From: Planctomycetaceae bacterium
Lineage (GTDB): Bacteria; Planctomycetota; Planctomycetia; Pirellulales; Thermoguttaceae
Reading direction: 5' to 3'
Assembly (NCBI GenBank): GCA_003532715.1
Contig: DOEZ01000506.1
Location: 1 to 5,911 of the forward strand
DNA length: 5,911 nucleotides
The first letter of the stretch is position 1. Every line of letters starts with the position of its first letter. The notes beneath the pieces are model-generated. The model worked only from the letters and a program-made list of their open reading frames with translations. It had not been told where the DNA came from and did not search any database. A program made the translations under genes and the position numbers. This document shows, piece after piece, positions 1-5,719 of this stretch.

Positions 1-11
1 TCGTCGCGCAC

Positions 12-34
12 CTCTCGCTTGCGCTTCGGGTTGG
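12..34. repeat. possible fragment of a dispersed planctomycete intergenic repeat
   Basis: Just downstream of the regulator stop codon the minus strand reads CCCGAAGCGCAAGCGAG (within 14-30), flanked by AACC. From memory, motifs of the form CCCGAAGCG-NAAGCGAGGG recur in intergenic DNA of Rhodopirellula-like planctomycetes. Only one copy is visible and the window edge is close, so the repeat status rests on recollection. The remainder of bases 1-57 shows no gene, and no hairpin with a T-run that could serve as a terminator for the regulator. Confidence 0.3.
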
Positions 35-57
35 TGTTGGCTCGTGAATGATCCGGG

Positions 58-1248
58 TTACCGGACGGCCGGCAGGTCGCGCCGGTATTCGGTCGGCGTT
101 TTTCCAACCAAACGCGTGAACACGAGGCGGAAACGCTGACTGTTCGGAAAGCCGCAACGCCGAGCGACCTCGGAGATGCCGAGGTTTTCGGTCCCGCCGA
201 GAATCTCCTTTGCCCGATTCACCCGAACGTGGCAGAGATACTCGTACGGCGTTCGCCCGAGGCACTCCTTGAACAAGTTCTCGAATCGCCGCCGCGAGAC
301 GGGCAGCAACCGCAAGAGTCTCTCGACGCCGAAAGGTTCTTCCATATGATCCTGGATGAACCGTACGGCCGTTGCGACGTGGGGGTCATGCACGGCGACC
401 ATGTCGGTCGACTTCCGCTTGACAACGCCGTCGGGCGGAATCAGCACGTCGTGGTCGGGCAGTTTCTGGCCGTCCATCAGGCGATCGAGCAGCGAGGCGG
501 CTTCGTAGCCCACCTGATACCCGTTGCGAGAGACGCTGCTTAGCGGCGGTTGACAGAATTCGCAGACGACGTCGTCGTTGTCCACCCCCATGATCGCCAC
601 ATCGTTGGGCACGGCGAATCCCAGGCGGAGACACTCGTCGATGAGCAGTCGCGCCCGGTAATCGTGGACGGCCAGGATTCCCACGGGCGGAACGATGTCG
701 TCGAGACAATGGCGTATTTCTTCGAGCCCCGACTGCCAGGAACTGTTGGGGTTGCTCCGCAAGGCCGTTTCGTAGACCCGCAGTTGTCCGCCGGCCTCGG
801 AGATTTGCTGTTCAAAACCGCCGCGGCGAAGCTCGGAGTACCAAACGTCCTTGAGTCCGAGGTAGACGAAACGTCTGAGTCCGCAATCCAGAAGATGCTC
901 GGCCGCCAGTTGCCCAATCGCCCGATGATCGACCGTCACGCGAGGTTGGCGCGAGACACGGGTGGCCGCGGCCAGATTCACCACGGGAATTTTTAGGTTG
1001 GCGGCTTCCTCGGCCTCCTCGTCGCTGGTAATGACGCCGATCACGCCGTCGCCGGGCCAATCGCGCAGGCAACGCAGCGGCATGGCCAACGTTTCGGGAA
1101 AAGGGCCGACGATCGTTGGGCTTACCGTGAACGTCCAGTTGGCGTTGGCCCGCGCATAATCGGTGACGCCGCGCATGAAGAGAGCCAGGTGAGGCACCGC
1201 GAGGGGAAAGGCGATCGCAACATTCTTGCCCGTCTTCTTCGGCAACAT
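58..1248 (-). CDS. XylR-like AraC-family transcriptional regulator with a periplasmic-binding-protein-type sensor domain
   Basis: A 396-residue cytoplasmic DNA-binding protein, close in length to E. coli XylR (392 aa). Residues about 10-275 form a LacI/ribose-binding-protein-like sugar sensor. It shows a DGVIGVITS strand, AVHDYRARLL, the MGVDNDD turn, the PPLSSVS segment and the VVKRKSTDM linker, all laid out as in XylR. Residues about 285-396 carry the two helix-turn-helix units of an AraC domain, with the conserved VARRCGFPNSQRF and GKTPTEYRR motifs at the C-terminus. The ATG at 1246-1248 (MLPKKTGKNVAIAF) is preferred because the sensor fold begins right after it. A TTG at 1282-1284 would add 12 residues. 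Neither start has a convincing Shine-Dalgarno, so the start is moderately uncertain. A strong promoter lies about 150 bp upstream, so the gene is probably transcribed on its own. XylR-type regulators usually activate nearby pentose-use genes, but none is in the window, so the ligand cannot be assigned. Planctomycetes carry many paralogues, hence no gene symbol. Confidence 0.93.
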   Translation of the reverse strand: MLPKKTGKNVAIAFPLAVPHLALFMRGVTDYARANANWTFTVSPTIVGPFPETLAMPLRCLRDWPGDGVIGVITSDEEAEEAANLKIPVVNLAAATRVSRQPRVTVDHRAIGQLAAEHLLDCGLRRFVYLGLKDVWYSELRRGGFEQQISEAGGQLRVYETALRSNPNSSWQSGLEEIRHCLDDIVPPVGILAVHDYRARLLIDECLRLGFAVPNDVAIMGVDNDDVVCEFCQPPLSSVSRNGYQVGYEAASLLDRLMDGQKLPDHDVLIPPDGVVKRKSTDMVAVHDPHVATAVRFIQDHMEEPFGVERLLRLLPVSRRRFENLFKECLGRTPYEYLCHVRVNRAKEILGGTENLGISEVARRCGFPNSQRFRLVFTRLVGKTPTEYRRDLPAVR

Positions 1249-1353
1249 AAGCGTGCTTCGTCCGTCATGCGGAGGTTTGGGCAACCGGCACGGCTCGGAG
1301 ACGCTCCCCCGAGTTATGCCCTACCTTGCGGTTTCGGGATATCGCCGTGTGGA

Positions 1354-1382
1354 TCTGCGTTTTTGCGTCTACCAGGTCTGCG
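1354..1382. promoter_or_regulatory. direct repeat that may be an operator for the XylR-like regulator
   Basis: TCTGCG occurs at 1354-1359 and again at 1377-1382 in the same orientation, each preceded by G plus a purine. The copies are 23 bp apart, roughly two helical turns. AraC-type proteins often bind direct repeats spaced by about two turns. The pair lies just downstream of the predicted transcription start of the regulator, where autorepression would act. A six-base repeat is easily due to chance, so this is only a candidate. Confidence 0.2.
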
Positions 1383-1399
1383 AAATATCCGATGAGCGC

Positions 1400-1428
1400 A
1401 TTTTAACAGGCCAAAAATACTATGTCAA
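1400..1428 (-). promoter_or_regulatory. sigma70-type promoter for the XylR-like regulator
   Basis: On the minus strand a perfect -35 box TTGACA (1423-1428) is followed by a 17-bp spacer and a -10 box TAAAAT (1400-1405, five of six matches to consensus). Transcription would start near 1393, giving an untranslated leader of about 145 nt before the ATG at 1248. The spacing and match are what a housekeeping sigma factor prefers. The position, in a non-coding gap and pointing at the regulator, supports it. The regulator therefore need not depend on read-through from lspA. Confidence 0.75.
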
Positions 1429-1457
1429 TTCACGGTTGCGGAGATTGCACGTGGTGG

Positions 1458-1472
1458 GTCCGCGGTGCGGAC
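1458..1472. other. short perfect hairpin upstream of the regulator promoter
   Basis: GTCCGC (1458-1463) and GCGGAC (1467-1472) form a perfect 6-bp stem with a 3-nt loop. It lies about 30 bp upstream of the -35 box of the regulator promoter and between that promoter and the large inverted repeat. As DNA it is a dyad that could be a protein-binding site. As RNA it would be the last hairpin of the lspA transcript. It has no T-run. No other gene is visible in the 351-bp gap 1249-1599. Confidence 0.3.
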
Positions 1473-1496
1473 TCCAGCAGAGCTTCGAATTGAAGG

Positions 1497-1567
1497 GTGG
1501 GGCGAATGCAGCAAGTTTTCCCGTAGAATTCACGCTTGTCCGGCAAGGCGTGCTGCAATCGCCCCAC
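1497..1567. repeat. 17-bp imperfect inverted repeat around a 37-nt loop, downstream of lspA
   Basis: The left arm GTGGGGCGAATGCAGCA (1497-1513) and the right arm TGCTGCAATCGCCCCAC (1551-1567) are complementary at 16 of 17 positions, with a single A/A mismatch. The 37-nt loop holds a second, competing hairpin, CACGCTTG (1531-1538) against CAAGGCGTG (1544-1552, one bulged G), which overlaps the first two bases of the right arm. The element sits 33 bp past the lspA stop. It could end lspA transcription or protect its 3' end, but no T-run follows on either strand. A small non-autonomous repeat element is the alternative. Confidence 0.6.
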
Positions 1568-1599
1568 GCTACCTGTTGCGCCGCCTTCCGCGACAAGAG

Positions 1600-2181
1600 C
1601 TACTTGGCCGGTTGTTCGGAGACTACGGCTGGAGTGCCATCACCGGTTCGGAATGCGTGCCAAGCCAACAGGATTGCCCCGCACACCAAGAGGCTATCGG
1701 CGATGTTGAAGTTGGGCCATTGCCACGAACCGATCATGACGACGATCCAGTCGCGGACGGCATGGACCGGGTCACCGACTTCATGGAACGAATTGGCGTA
1801 TTCCCAGGTCAAGTTTGGCATTCCGAGGCGGTCGTACAGATTGCCGAGGATGCCGGCGGTGACGCACCCGAGCGCCACGGTGAGGATCAGATCGCGGGCG
1901 GCACCGGCCACGAAGAGCCACGCGAGCAGGGCCACGAGCGCGAGGCAGGAGAGGGAGGCAAAGAGAAAGACTTGCCCTTGTCCGATACCAAAAAGGGCCC
2001 CTTCGTTCAGACTCGTCTGAAACCCGACTACACCGTCCCAAATCCACCAGTAGTTCGCCTGACGAGGATTTGGACTGCCCAACTTGGCAAAAATCCAGTT
2101 TTTCGTCGCCAGGTCCATGCCGCTACCGACCGCGGCGATGGAGAAGAAGATCAAGTATCGATTGAGGGGAACCGCCCTCAT
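1600..2181 (-). CDS. lspA: lipoprotein signal peptidase (signal peptidase II)
   Basis: An aspartic protease of the inner membrane that removes the signal peptide from prolipoproteins after lipid attachment by Lgt. The 193-residue length is slightly above the usual 150-180. Family blocks appear in order: D23 in the first membrane segment (MDLATKNW), N59-E-G-A-x-F-G (59-65), GNLYDR (113-118), VRDW (142-145) and FNIAD (158-162). By family knowledge D117 and D162 are the catalytic pair, and both are present. Hydrophobic stretches at about 9-22, 71-93, 98-112 and 163-175 match the expected four membrane helices. The ATG at 2179-2181 is well supported by GAGGAG six bases upstream. The C-terminal tail after about residue 178 is short and non-conserved. 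The gene lies 192 bp downstream of the DksA/TraR gene on the same strand with no clear promoter of its own in the gap, so cotranscription is likely. Confidence 0.97.
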   Translation of the reverse strand: MRAVPLNRYLIFFSIAAVGSGMDLATKNWIFAKLGSPNPRQANYWWIWDGVVGFQTSLNEGALFGIGQGQVFLFASLSCLALVALLAWLFVAGAARDLILTVALGCVTAGILGNLYDRLGMPNLTWEYANSFHEVGDPVHAVRDWIVVMIGSWQWPNFNIADSLLVCGAILLAWHAFRTGDGTPAVVSEQPAK

Positions 2182-2187
2182 GGCGCA

Positions 2188-2193
2188 CTCCTC
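2188..2193 (-). promoter_or_regulatory. strong ribosome binding site of lspA
   Basis: The minus strand reads GAGGAG, six bases before the lspA ATG at 2179-2181. This is a near-consensus Shine-Dalgarno at good spacing, and it fixes the lspA start. Confidence 0.8.
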
Positions 2194-2373
2194 GTTGCTA
2201 TTGACGGTTGTTCCCTCAAGAGACGAATCGACACCCGGAGTTGCGTGCCGTGCGTGTCACGGGTGACTTGGCATTAGACACCCCACCGCGGCATGCCGTC
2301 GAATCGCCTGTCGACCGCTCGATCGGGTGGCACACGAACGAACGGCCTGCGCGTTCCAATGTTGGTTGGGCGG

Positions 2374-2739
2374 TCAGTCTCTTTCGCTGGCGCACTTTAC
2401 GCAGGTCGTCGCATACGGCAAAGCGTTGAGTCGGGCTTTGGGGATGCGAACCCCGCACGACTCGCATTCCCCATAGACTCCTTCTTCAATCCGTTCGAGG
2501 GCATTCTCGATCTGTCCAAGCGTGTCCCCGTCGCTTTGCATGAGTTGGAGCGTGAATTCTTGCTCGAAATTGTCCGTCCCCATATCCGCCATGTGGATTG
2601 GCATGCTCGAGAGGTCGCCATTGGCGTCGGATCGCCGTTTTCGCAACGTCGCGTCCGCCATGTTGTTCACATCGCCGCGAAGGCGCGCTCTCATGGTAAT
2701 CAATCTCTCGCGATAAACTTGCACGTCGGCCTTTTTCAT
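2374..2739 (-). CDS. DksA/TraR-family C4 zinc-finger protein
   Basis: A 121-residue protein of the DksA/TraR family, whose members bind in the RNA polymerase secondary channel or act as related small regulators. The N-terminal half (about 4-80) is charged and helical, as expected for the family's coiled coil. The C-terminus has the four-cysteine zinc finger C92-x2-C95-x17-C113-x2-C116 inside YGECESCGVRIPKARL, and the protein ends five residues after the last cysteine. E. coli DksA (151 aa) has a longer tail and a DxxDxA tip motif. Here the equivalent place reads HMADMGTDNFEQE (D52, D56), typical of short DksA-like proteins, so equivalence to true DksA is unproven and no symbol is given. The ATG at 2737-2739 (MKKADVQVYRER) is chosen because AAAAGGGTG precedes it and a consensus promoter lies 77 bp upstream. 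A longer reading to 2937 would run through that promoter and has no family similarity. It is the first gene of a probable unit with lspA. Confidence 0.93.
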   Translation of the reverse strand: MKKADVQVYRERLITMRARLRGDVNNMADATLRKRRSDANGDLSSMPIHMADMGTDNFEQEFTLQLMQSDGDTLGQIENALERIEEGVYGECESCGVRIPKARLNALPYATTCVKCASERD

Positions 2740-2741
2740 AT

Positions 2742-2754
2742 CACCCTTTTCTCC
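2742..2754 (-). promoter_or_regulatory. ribosome binding site of the DksA/TraR gene
   Basis: On the minus strand GGAG (2751-2754) and the overlapping purine run AAAAGGGTG (2742-2750) lie directly before the ATG at 2737-2739. They support the short start over the upstream in-frame extension. Confidence 0.55.
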
Positions 2755-2815
2755 GCAAGCGACATCGACTCGCTCCGCTTCGAGCGACCCTCGTTGGGGG
2801 GTTCCAAGAACTGTT

Positions 2816-2844
2816 ATTGTAAACTTGGACAAGCGTCCTGTCAA
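2816..2844 (-). promoter_or_regulatory. sigma70-type promoter for the DksA/TraR gene (and probably lspA)
   Basis: The minus strand carries a perfect -35 TTGACA (2839-2844), a 17-bp spacer and a -10 TACAAT (2816-2821, five of six). Transcription would begin near 2809, leaving a leader of about 70 nt before the ATG at 2739. The spacer contains an inverted repeat GGAC-N4-GTCC (2827-2838), and a perfect 10-bp palindrome, GATACGTATC (2847-2856), lies just upstream of the -35 box. Either could be a regulator site. No second promoter of similar quality was seen before lspA. Confidence 0.75.
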
Positions 2845-3289
2845 ACGATACGTATCTCGCGAAGAGTTGGTTTGCCGAGATGAAAACCGGCTGATACAAG
2901 GGGGCAGGCGCAATTCATCGCGTTCCAACCAGAACATATTTCACGCTTTAGGACACATCGCTCACGCAAGTCGCCTTGATCCGGTGACCGAACTGGCCTA
3001 AAGTTACCTTGGTGGAGTTGTTCGCGCAGCGGGCTTGAATACGACGTTTCCAGTGGTTCAATCGTGGACCCGAGAGATGATTCGACGTATTTTGTGAGAT
3101 ATTGAGCCCGGCGCGTGGTGTACCCCTCTCGTGTGGGGTGTTGGGCGTAGCCTCGCCGCCAGCTCCGCGGAATTTCGTATTCGGCCTGCCGGAACGGTCG
3201 GATTAGCCGTGGGCCGCATGTGGTCATGCGCCCGGATTTCGCTCGGCTCGGATGCCCTGGAAACCACGAATCCCTTGTTGATCCCAACC
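2845..3289. other. divergent intergenic region between the DksA/TraR gene and thrC
   Basis: This stretch separates the minus-strand DksA/TraR promoter from thrC. It has no reading frame with recognisable protein similarity and no tRNA. The best plus-strand promoter candidate for thrC is weak: TTGATC (2976-2981), a 17-bp spacer, then TAAAGT (2999-3004), four of six matches in each box. A second weak pair is TGGACC (about 3064) with TATTTT, also at 17 bp spacing. Hairpins occur at 3122-3139 (ACCCC/GGGGT) and 3211-3233. The thrC promoter is therefore not firmly located. Confidence 0.4.
3211..3233 (+). other. stem-loop in the probable thrC leader
   Basis: GGG-C-CGCATG (3211-3220) pairs with CATGCG-CCC (3225-3233) around the tetraloop TGGT. 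This gives nine base pairs with one bulged C. It lies 57 bp before the proposed thrC start and is not followed by a T-run. It could be a leader structure, but no leader peptide rich in Thr or Ile codons and no known riboswitch pattern is visible nearby. Confidence 0.35.
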
Positions 3290-4732
3290 ATGAAACCATC
3301 GCTGGACACCCCTTCCTCATCTCTTGCATCGCATACGCCGGCCGACATGTGTTATCAGCAGTGCATCATGCCCGATTGCGAGGCCACGTTTTCGCTGGAA
3401 GAGATGCTGCCGGCTTGCCCGAAGTGCGGGAATTTGCTCGACGTTCTCTATGACTGGGATCGCCTGAGTCCGCCGGCGACTCTTTCGGCGTTCGAACGGA
3501 AGTGGGCCGAACGGTCGAATCCGGCGTGTTTCAGCGGCGTCTGGCGTTTCCACGATCTTCTGCCGTTCGCGCCGGTCGATCAGTGCGTCACGGTCGGCGA
3601 GGGCCAAACGCTGCTGCATCGCTCGGACATCGTCGGCCGATTCGTCGGCACCAAGCCGGGTCGTCTGTTTCTGCAATACGAGGGGATGAATCCTTCGGGC
3701 AGTTTCAAGGACAACGGCATGACGGCCGCCTTCACCCACGCGCGACGGATCGGCGCGAGCCGCGCGGCGTGCGCCTCGACCGGCAATACGAGCGCGTCGT
3801 TGGCCTTGTATTGCTCGGTGACCGGGCTGATGAAGGCGGTGATTTTCGTCGGTTCCGGCAAGATCGCCATAGGCAAACTGTCGCAGGCGCTCGACTACGG
3901 CGCGTTGACGCTTCAGATTGCCGGCGATTTCGACGATGCGATGGCGCGCGTGCAGCAGATCTCGCGCGAAATGGGTATCTATTTGGTCAACAGCGTGAAC
4001 CCGTTCCGGCTCGAAGGCCAGAAGACGATCATGTTCCGCGTGCTCGAGGCGTTGCGGTGGGAAGTGCCCGACTGGATCGTTGTACCCGGCGGAAACCTGG
4101 GCAATTCGAGTTCGTTTGGCAAGGCCTTCTTTGAGTTGAAGCAACTCGGGTTGATCGACCGAATGCCCCGGTTGGCTGTCATCAACGCCACCGGCGCGAA
4201 GACGCTTTTCGAGCTTTACGAGAACCGGGGGTTGCGTTGGAACCACGGACACCCCCAGATGTCGATCGTCGAAGCATACAACAAGCAGATGGACGACGAA
4301 GGGTTGCGAGCCTCGACGATCGCCAGCGCGATCGAAATCAATCGTCCCGTCAATTTATTGAAGTGCCTTCGCGCGCTCGAATGGATGGACGGCGTAGTGC
4401 GTCACTTGTCGGACCAGGAAATCTTGGACGCGAAAGCCCAAGTGGGGGCGGGCGGAATGGGCTGCGAGCCGGCCAGCGCAGCGAGCGTGGCCGGCGCCAG
4501 GCTGTTGGTGAAGGAAGGTGTCATTTCCCCCGACGAGCGGGTGGTCTGCATTCTGACCGGGCATCAGTTGAAGGATCCCGGCGCGACGGTCGCCTATCAC
4601 AGCACCGACCAGAAGCATTTCGAGGAGGTGCTGGGAAGTCGCGGAGTGCGGCGAGCAGCGTTCGCCAATCGCGCGGTAGCCGTGTCGAACAACGTGGACG
4701 AAATCGCGAAGGCGATTCGTCTGTATAGTTGA
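3290..4732 (+). CDS. thrC: threonine synthase
   Basis: A PLP-dependent cytoplasmic enzyme that converts O-phospho-L-homoserine to L-threonine, the last step of threonine synthesis. Read from the ATG at 3290 it has 480 residues. A zinc ribbon comes first (C25, C30, C43, C46, in CIMPDC and CPKCG). The fold-type II PLP core follows: NPSGSFKDNGM with PLP-binding K140, STGNTSAS (about 163-170), the phosphate-binding loop PGGNLGNSS (about 266-274), the EPASAAS segment and the GHQLKDP motif near residue 424. The order and motifs fit threonine synthase rather than cystathionine synthase or threonine dehydratase. Start choice is uncertain: the ATG at 3347 (MCYQQCIMPDC, 461 aa) begins right at the zinc ribbon, and neither has a Shine-Dalgarno. 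The 19 extra residues are Ser/Pro-rich. The frame stays open upstream to 3131, but that part does not look coding. dapB follows on the same strand after 119 bp, linking two aspartate-family enzymes. Confidence 0.95.
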   Translation: MKPSLDTPSSSLASHTPADMCYQQCIMPDCEATFSLEEMLPACPKCGNLLDVLYDWDRLSPPATLSAFERKWAERSNPACFSGVWRFHDLLPFAPVDQCVTVGEGQTLLHRSDIVGRFVGTKPGRLFLQYEGMNPSGSFKDNGMTAAFTHARRIGASRAACASTGNTSASLALYCSVTGLMKAVIFVGSGKIAIGKLSQALDYGALTLQIAGDFDDAMARVQQISREMGIYLVNSVNPFRLEGQKTIMFRVLEALRWEVPDWIVVPGGNLGNSSSFGKAFFELKQLGLIDRMPRLAVINATGAKTLFELYENRGLRWNHGHPQMSIVEAYNKQMDDEGLRASTIASAIEINRPVNLLKCLRALEWMDGVVRHLSDQEILDAKAQVGAGGMGCEPASAASVAGARLLVKEGVISPDERVVCILTGHQLKDPGATVAYHSTDQKHFEEVLGSRGVRRAAFANRAVAVSNNVDEIAKAIRLYS

Positions 4733-4776
4733 CGCGCGGCCTCTTGCCCACGACAATGTTCGGATTCTCGATCGGC

Positions 4777-4819
4777 CTCGGGCGGCGGCGAGTGGGTTGC
4801 CGTCCTCGCTGCGTCCGAG
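4777..4819 (+). other. GC-rich hairpin between thrC and dapB
   Basis: CTCGGGCG (4777-4784) pairs with CGTCCGAG (4812-4819), including one G-U pair. After a small internal loop GCGAG (4788-4792) pairs with CTCGC (4805-4809), closing a 12-nt loop. It begins 45 bp after the thrC stop and ends 21 bp before the dapB Shine-Dalgarno. No T-run follows, so it is a weak candidate for a terminator, an attenuator or an mRNA processing/stability element in a thrC-dapB transcript. Confidence 0.35.
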
Positions 4820-4840
4820 CAAACCTCATGACCGTTTTCC

Positions 4841-4844
4841 GGAG
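4841..4844 (+). promoter_or_regulatory. ribosome binding site fixing the dapB start
   Basis: GGAG at 4841-4844 lies seven bases before the ATG at 4852, and the protein family also begins there. The in-frame ATGs further upstream (4828 and earlier) lack such a site, so the longer reading is rejected. Confidence 0.7.
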
Positions 4845-4851
4845 TTCACCG

Positions 4852-5643
4852 ATGCCCCCCGTTCGCGTCGCCATCAACGGAGCCGCCGGCCGCATGGGCC
4901 AACGGCTCGTCGCCCTGATTTCGCAGGACCGTCAACTGAAGCTGGTCGCGGCCATCGACGTGCCCGGGCACGCGCGTCTGGGTCAAGACGCGGGCCAGAT
5001 CGCCGGCGTGGGCCCACTCGACGTCGCTCTTTCCGACGCACTTTCGGTCGAAGCCGACGCCGTGATTGATTTTTCCCTGCCCGACGGGGCCGAGGCAGTT
5101 GTCCGCGTCTGCCGCGACAAGAAGGTTCCGCTGGTTTTGGCAACGACGGGACTTGAACCGCCGCAAGTCGAGGCCATTCGCGAGGCCGCGAAGGCCATCC
5201 CGCTTCTCTGGGCGCCGAACATGAGCCTGGCCGTCAACCTCACGATGAAACTAGCGGCGGTGGCGGCGGCCGCGTTGAAGGGTCAGGACGCGGACGTCGA
5301 GATTCTCGAACGGCACCATCGCTACAAGGCCGATTCGCCCAGCGGCACGGCACTGAAGTTCGGCCAGATCATCGCTGGTGAAATGGGGCAGACCGAAACG
5401 CGTCACGGCCGCGAGGGTCGCGTCGGCGAGCGTCCCCACGGCGAAATCGGCTATCACGCCATCCGCGTCGGCGACAATCCGGGCGAGCACACGATCGTTT
5501 TCGGCATGTTGGGCGAAACGGTCGAACTGACCGTTCGCGCCACGAACCGTGACTGCTACGCGCTGGGTGCCCTGGCCGCCGCCAAGTTCCTGGTGGGCAA
5601 GCCGGCCGGGATGTACTCGATGGCCGACGTGCTTGGGTTGTAG
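4852..5643 (+). CDS. dapB: 4-hydroxy-tetrahydrodipicolinate reductase
   Basis: A cytoplasmic NAD(P)H-dependent reductase that makes tetrahydrodipicolinate in the diaminopimelate/lysine pathway, which also feeds peptidoglycan. The 263-residue length is close to the E. coli enzyme (273 aa). The N-terminal Rossmann domain has the dinucleotide loop NGAAGRMG (9-16), with the VIDFS strand (71-75) and LATTG (96-100) further on. The C-terminal tetramerisation/substrate domain has the family signature ERHHRYKADSPSGTA (153-167), with H155 and K159 matching the E. coli catalytic pair H159/K163. NMSLAVNL (123-130) replaces the common N-F-S-V-G-V-N form by conservative changes. The start at 4852 is set by GGAG seven bases upstream. 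The gene follows thrC and ends immediately before a strong hairpin, so it is probably the last gene of the unit. Confidence 0.97.
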   Translation: MPPVRVAINGAAGRMGQRLVALISQDRQLKLVAAIDVPGHARLGQDAGQIAGVGPLDVALSDALSVEADAVIDFSLPDGAEAVVRVCRDKKVPLVLATTGLEPPQVEAIREAAKAIPLLWAPNMSLAVNLTMKLAAVAAAALKGQDADVEILERHHRYKADSPSGTALKFGQIIAGEMGQTETRHGREGRVGERPHGEIGYHAIRVGDNPGEHTIVFGMLGETVELTVRATNRDCYALGALAAAKFLVGKPAGMYSMADVLGL

Positions 5644-5672
5644 CCCGGCCGACTGGCCGTTGCTCGGCCGGG
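5644..5672 (+). terminator. hairpin directly after the dapB stop codon, probable terminator
   Basis: CCCGGCCGA (5644-5652) and TCGGCCGGG (5664-5672) form a perfect 9-bp GC-rich stem around an 11-nt loop, beginning on the base after the dapB TAG. No T-tract follows, so it departs from the textbook intrinsic terminator. T-poor terminators of this kind are plausible in GC-rich bacteria, but this is inference. Confidence 0.6.
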
Positions 5673-5684
5673 CGCGCGAACCAA

Positions 5685-5707
5685 GTTGGCCCAAATCATG
5701 GGCTAGC
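5685..5707 (+). terminator. second hairpin with AT-rich tail, possible terminator and intron target site
   Basis: GTTGGCCC (5685-5692) pairs with GGGCTAGC (5700-5707), eight pairs with two G-U, around a 7-nt loop. An AT-rich stretch AATTATTTA (5711-5719) follows, and then the putative intron boundary at 5720. Stem plus AT-rich tail resembles an intrinsic terminator. Class C group II introns are known to insert just downstream of such hairpins. Confidence 0.45.
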
Positions 5708-5719
5708 CCGAATTATTTA

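Noticed and set aside
1226..2277. two long plus-strand open frames (264 and 270 codons) across lspA
   Set aside because: Both run antisense to lspA and through the regulator promoter and inverted repeat. The residues show no family motif, whereas lspA has all its catalytic blocks.
2740..2937. N-terminal 66-residue extension of the DksA/TraR protein
   Set aside because: It would translate the TTGACA/TACAAT promoter and the leader. The internal ATG at 2739 has a good ribosome binding site and matches the family N-terminus.
3055..3063. GGTTCAATC, resembling a tRNA T-loop
   Set aside because: The flanking bases do not form a five-pair T stem, and no acceptor, D or anticodon arms could be built around it.
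2841..3329. 162-codon minus-strand open frame in the dksA-thrC gap
   Set aside because: It overlaps the DksA/TraR promoter and the thrC start, lacks a ribosome binding site and resembles no protein I know.
3317..4252. 311-codon open frame on the minus strand inside thrC
   Set aside because: It is antisense to the conserved threonine synthase core, rich in Arg/Ala/His in a way typical of GC-rich shadow frames, and shows no recognisable domain.
4729..4851. N-terminal 41-residue extension of DapB overlapping the thrC stop
   Set aside because: DapB proteins begin a few residues before the GxxGxMG loop, and GGAG sits seven bases before the ATG at 4852.
4733..4851. lysine riboswitch or leader-peptide attenuator before dapB
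   Set aside because: The gap is too short for a lysine riboswitch, and no run of Lys codons or terminator with T-tract is present. Only a simple hairpin is seen.
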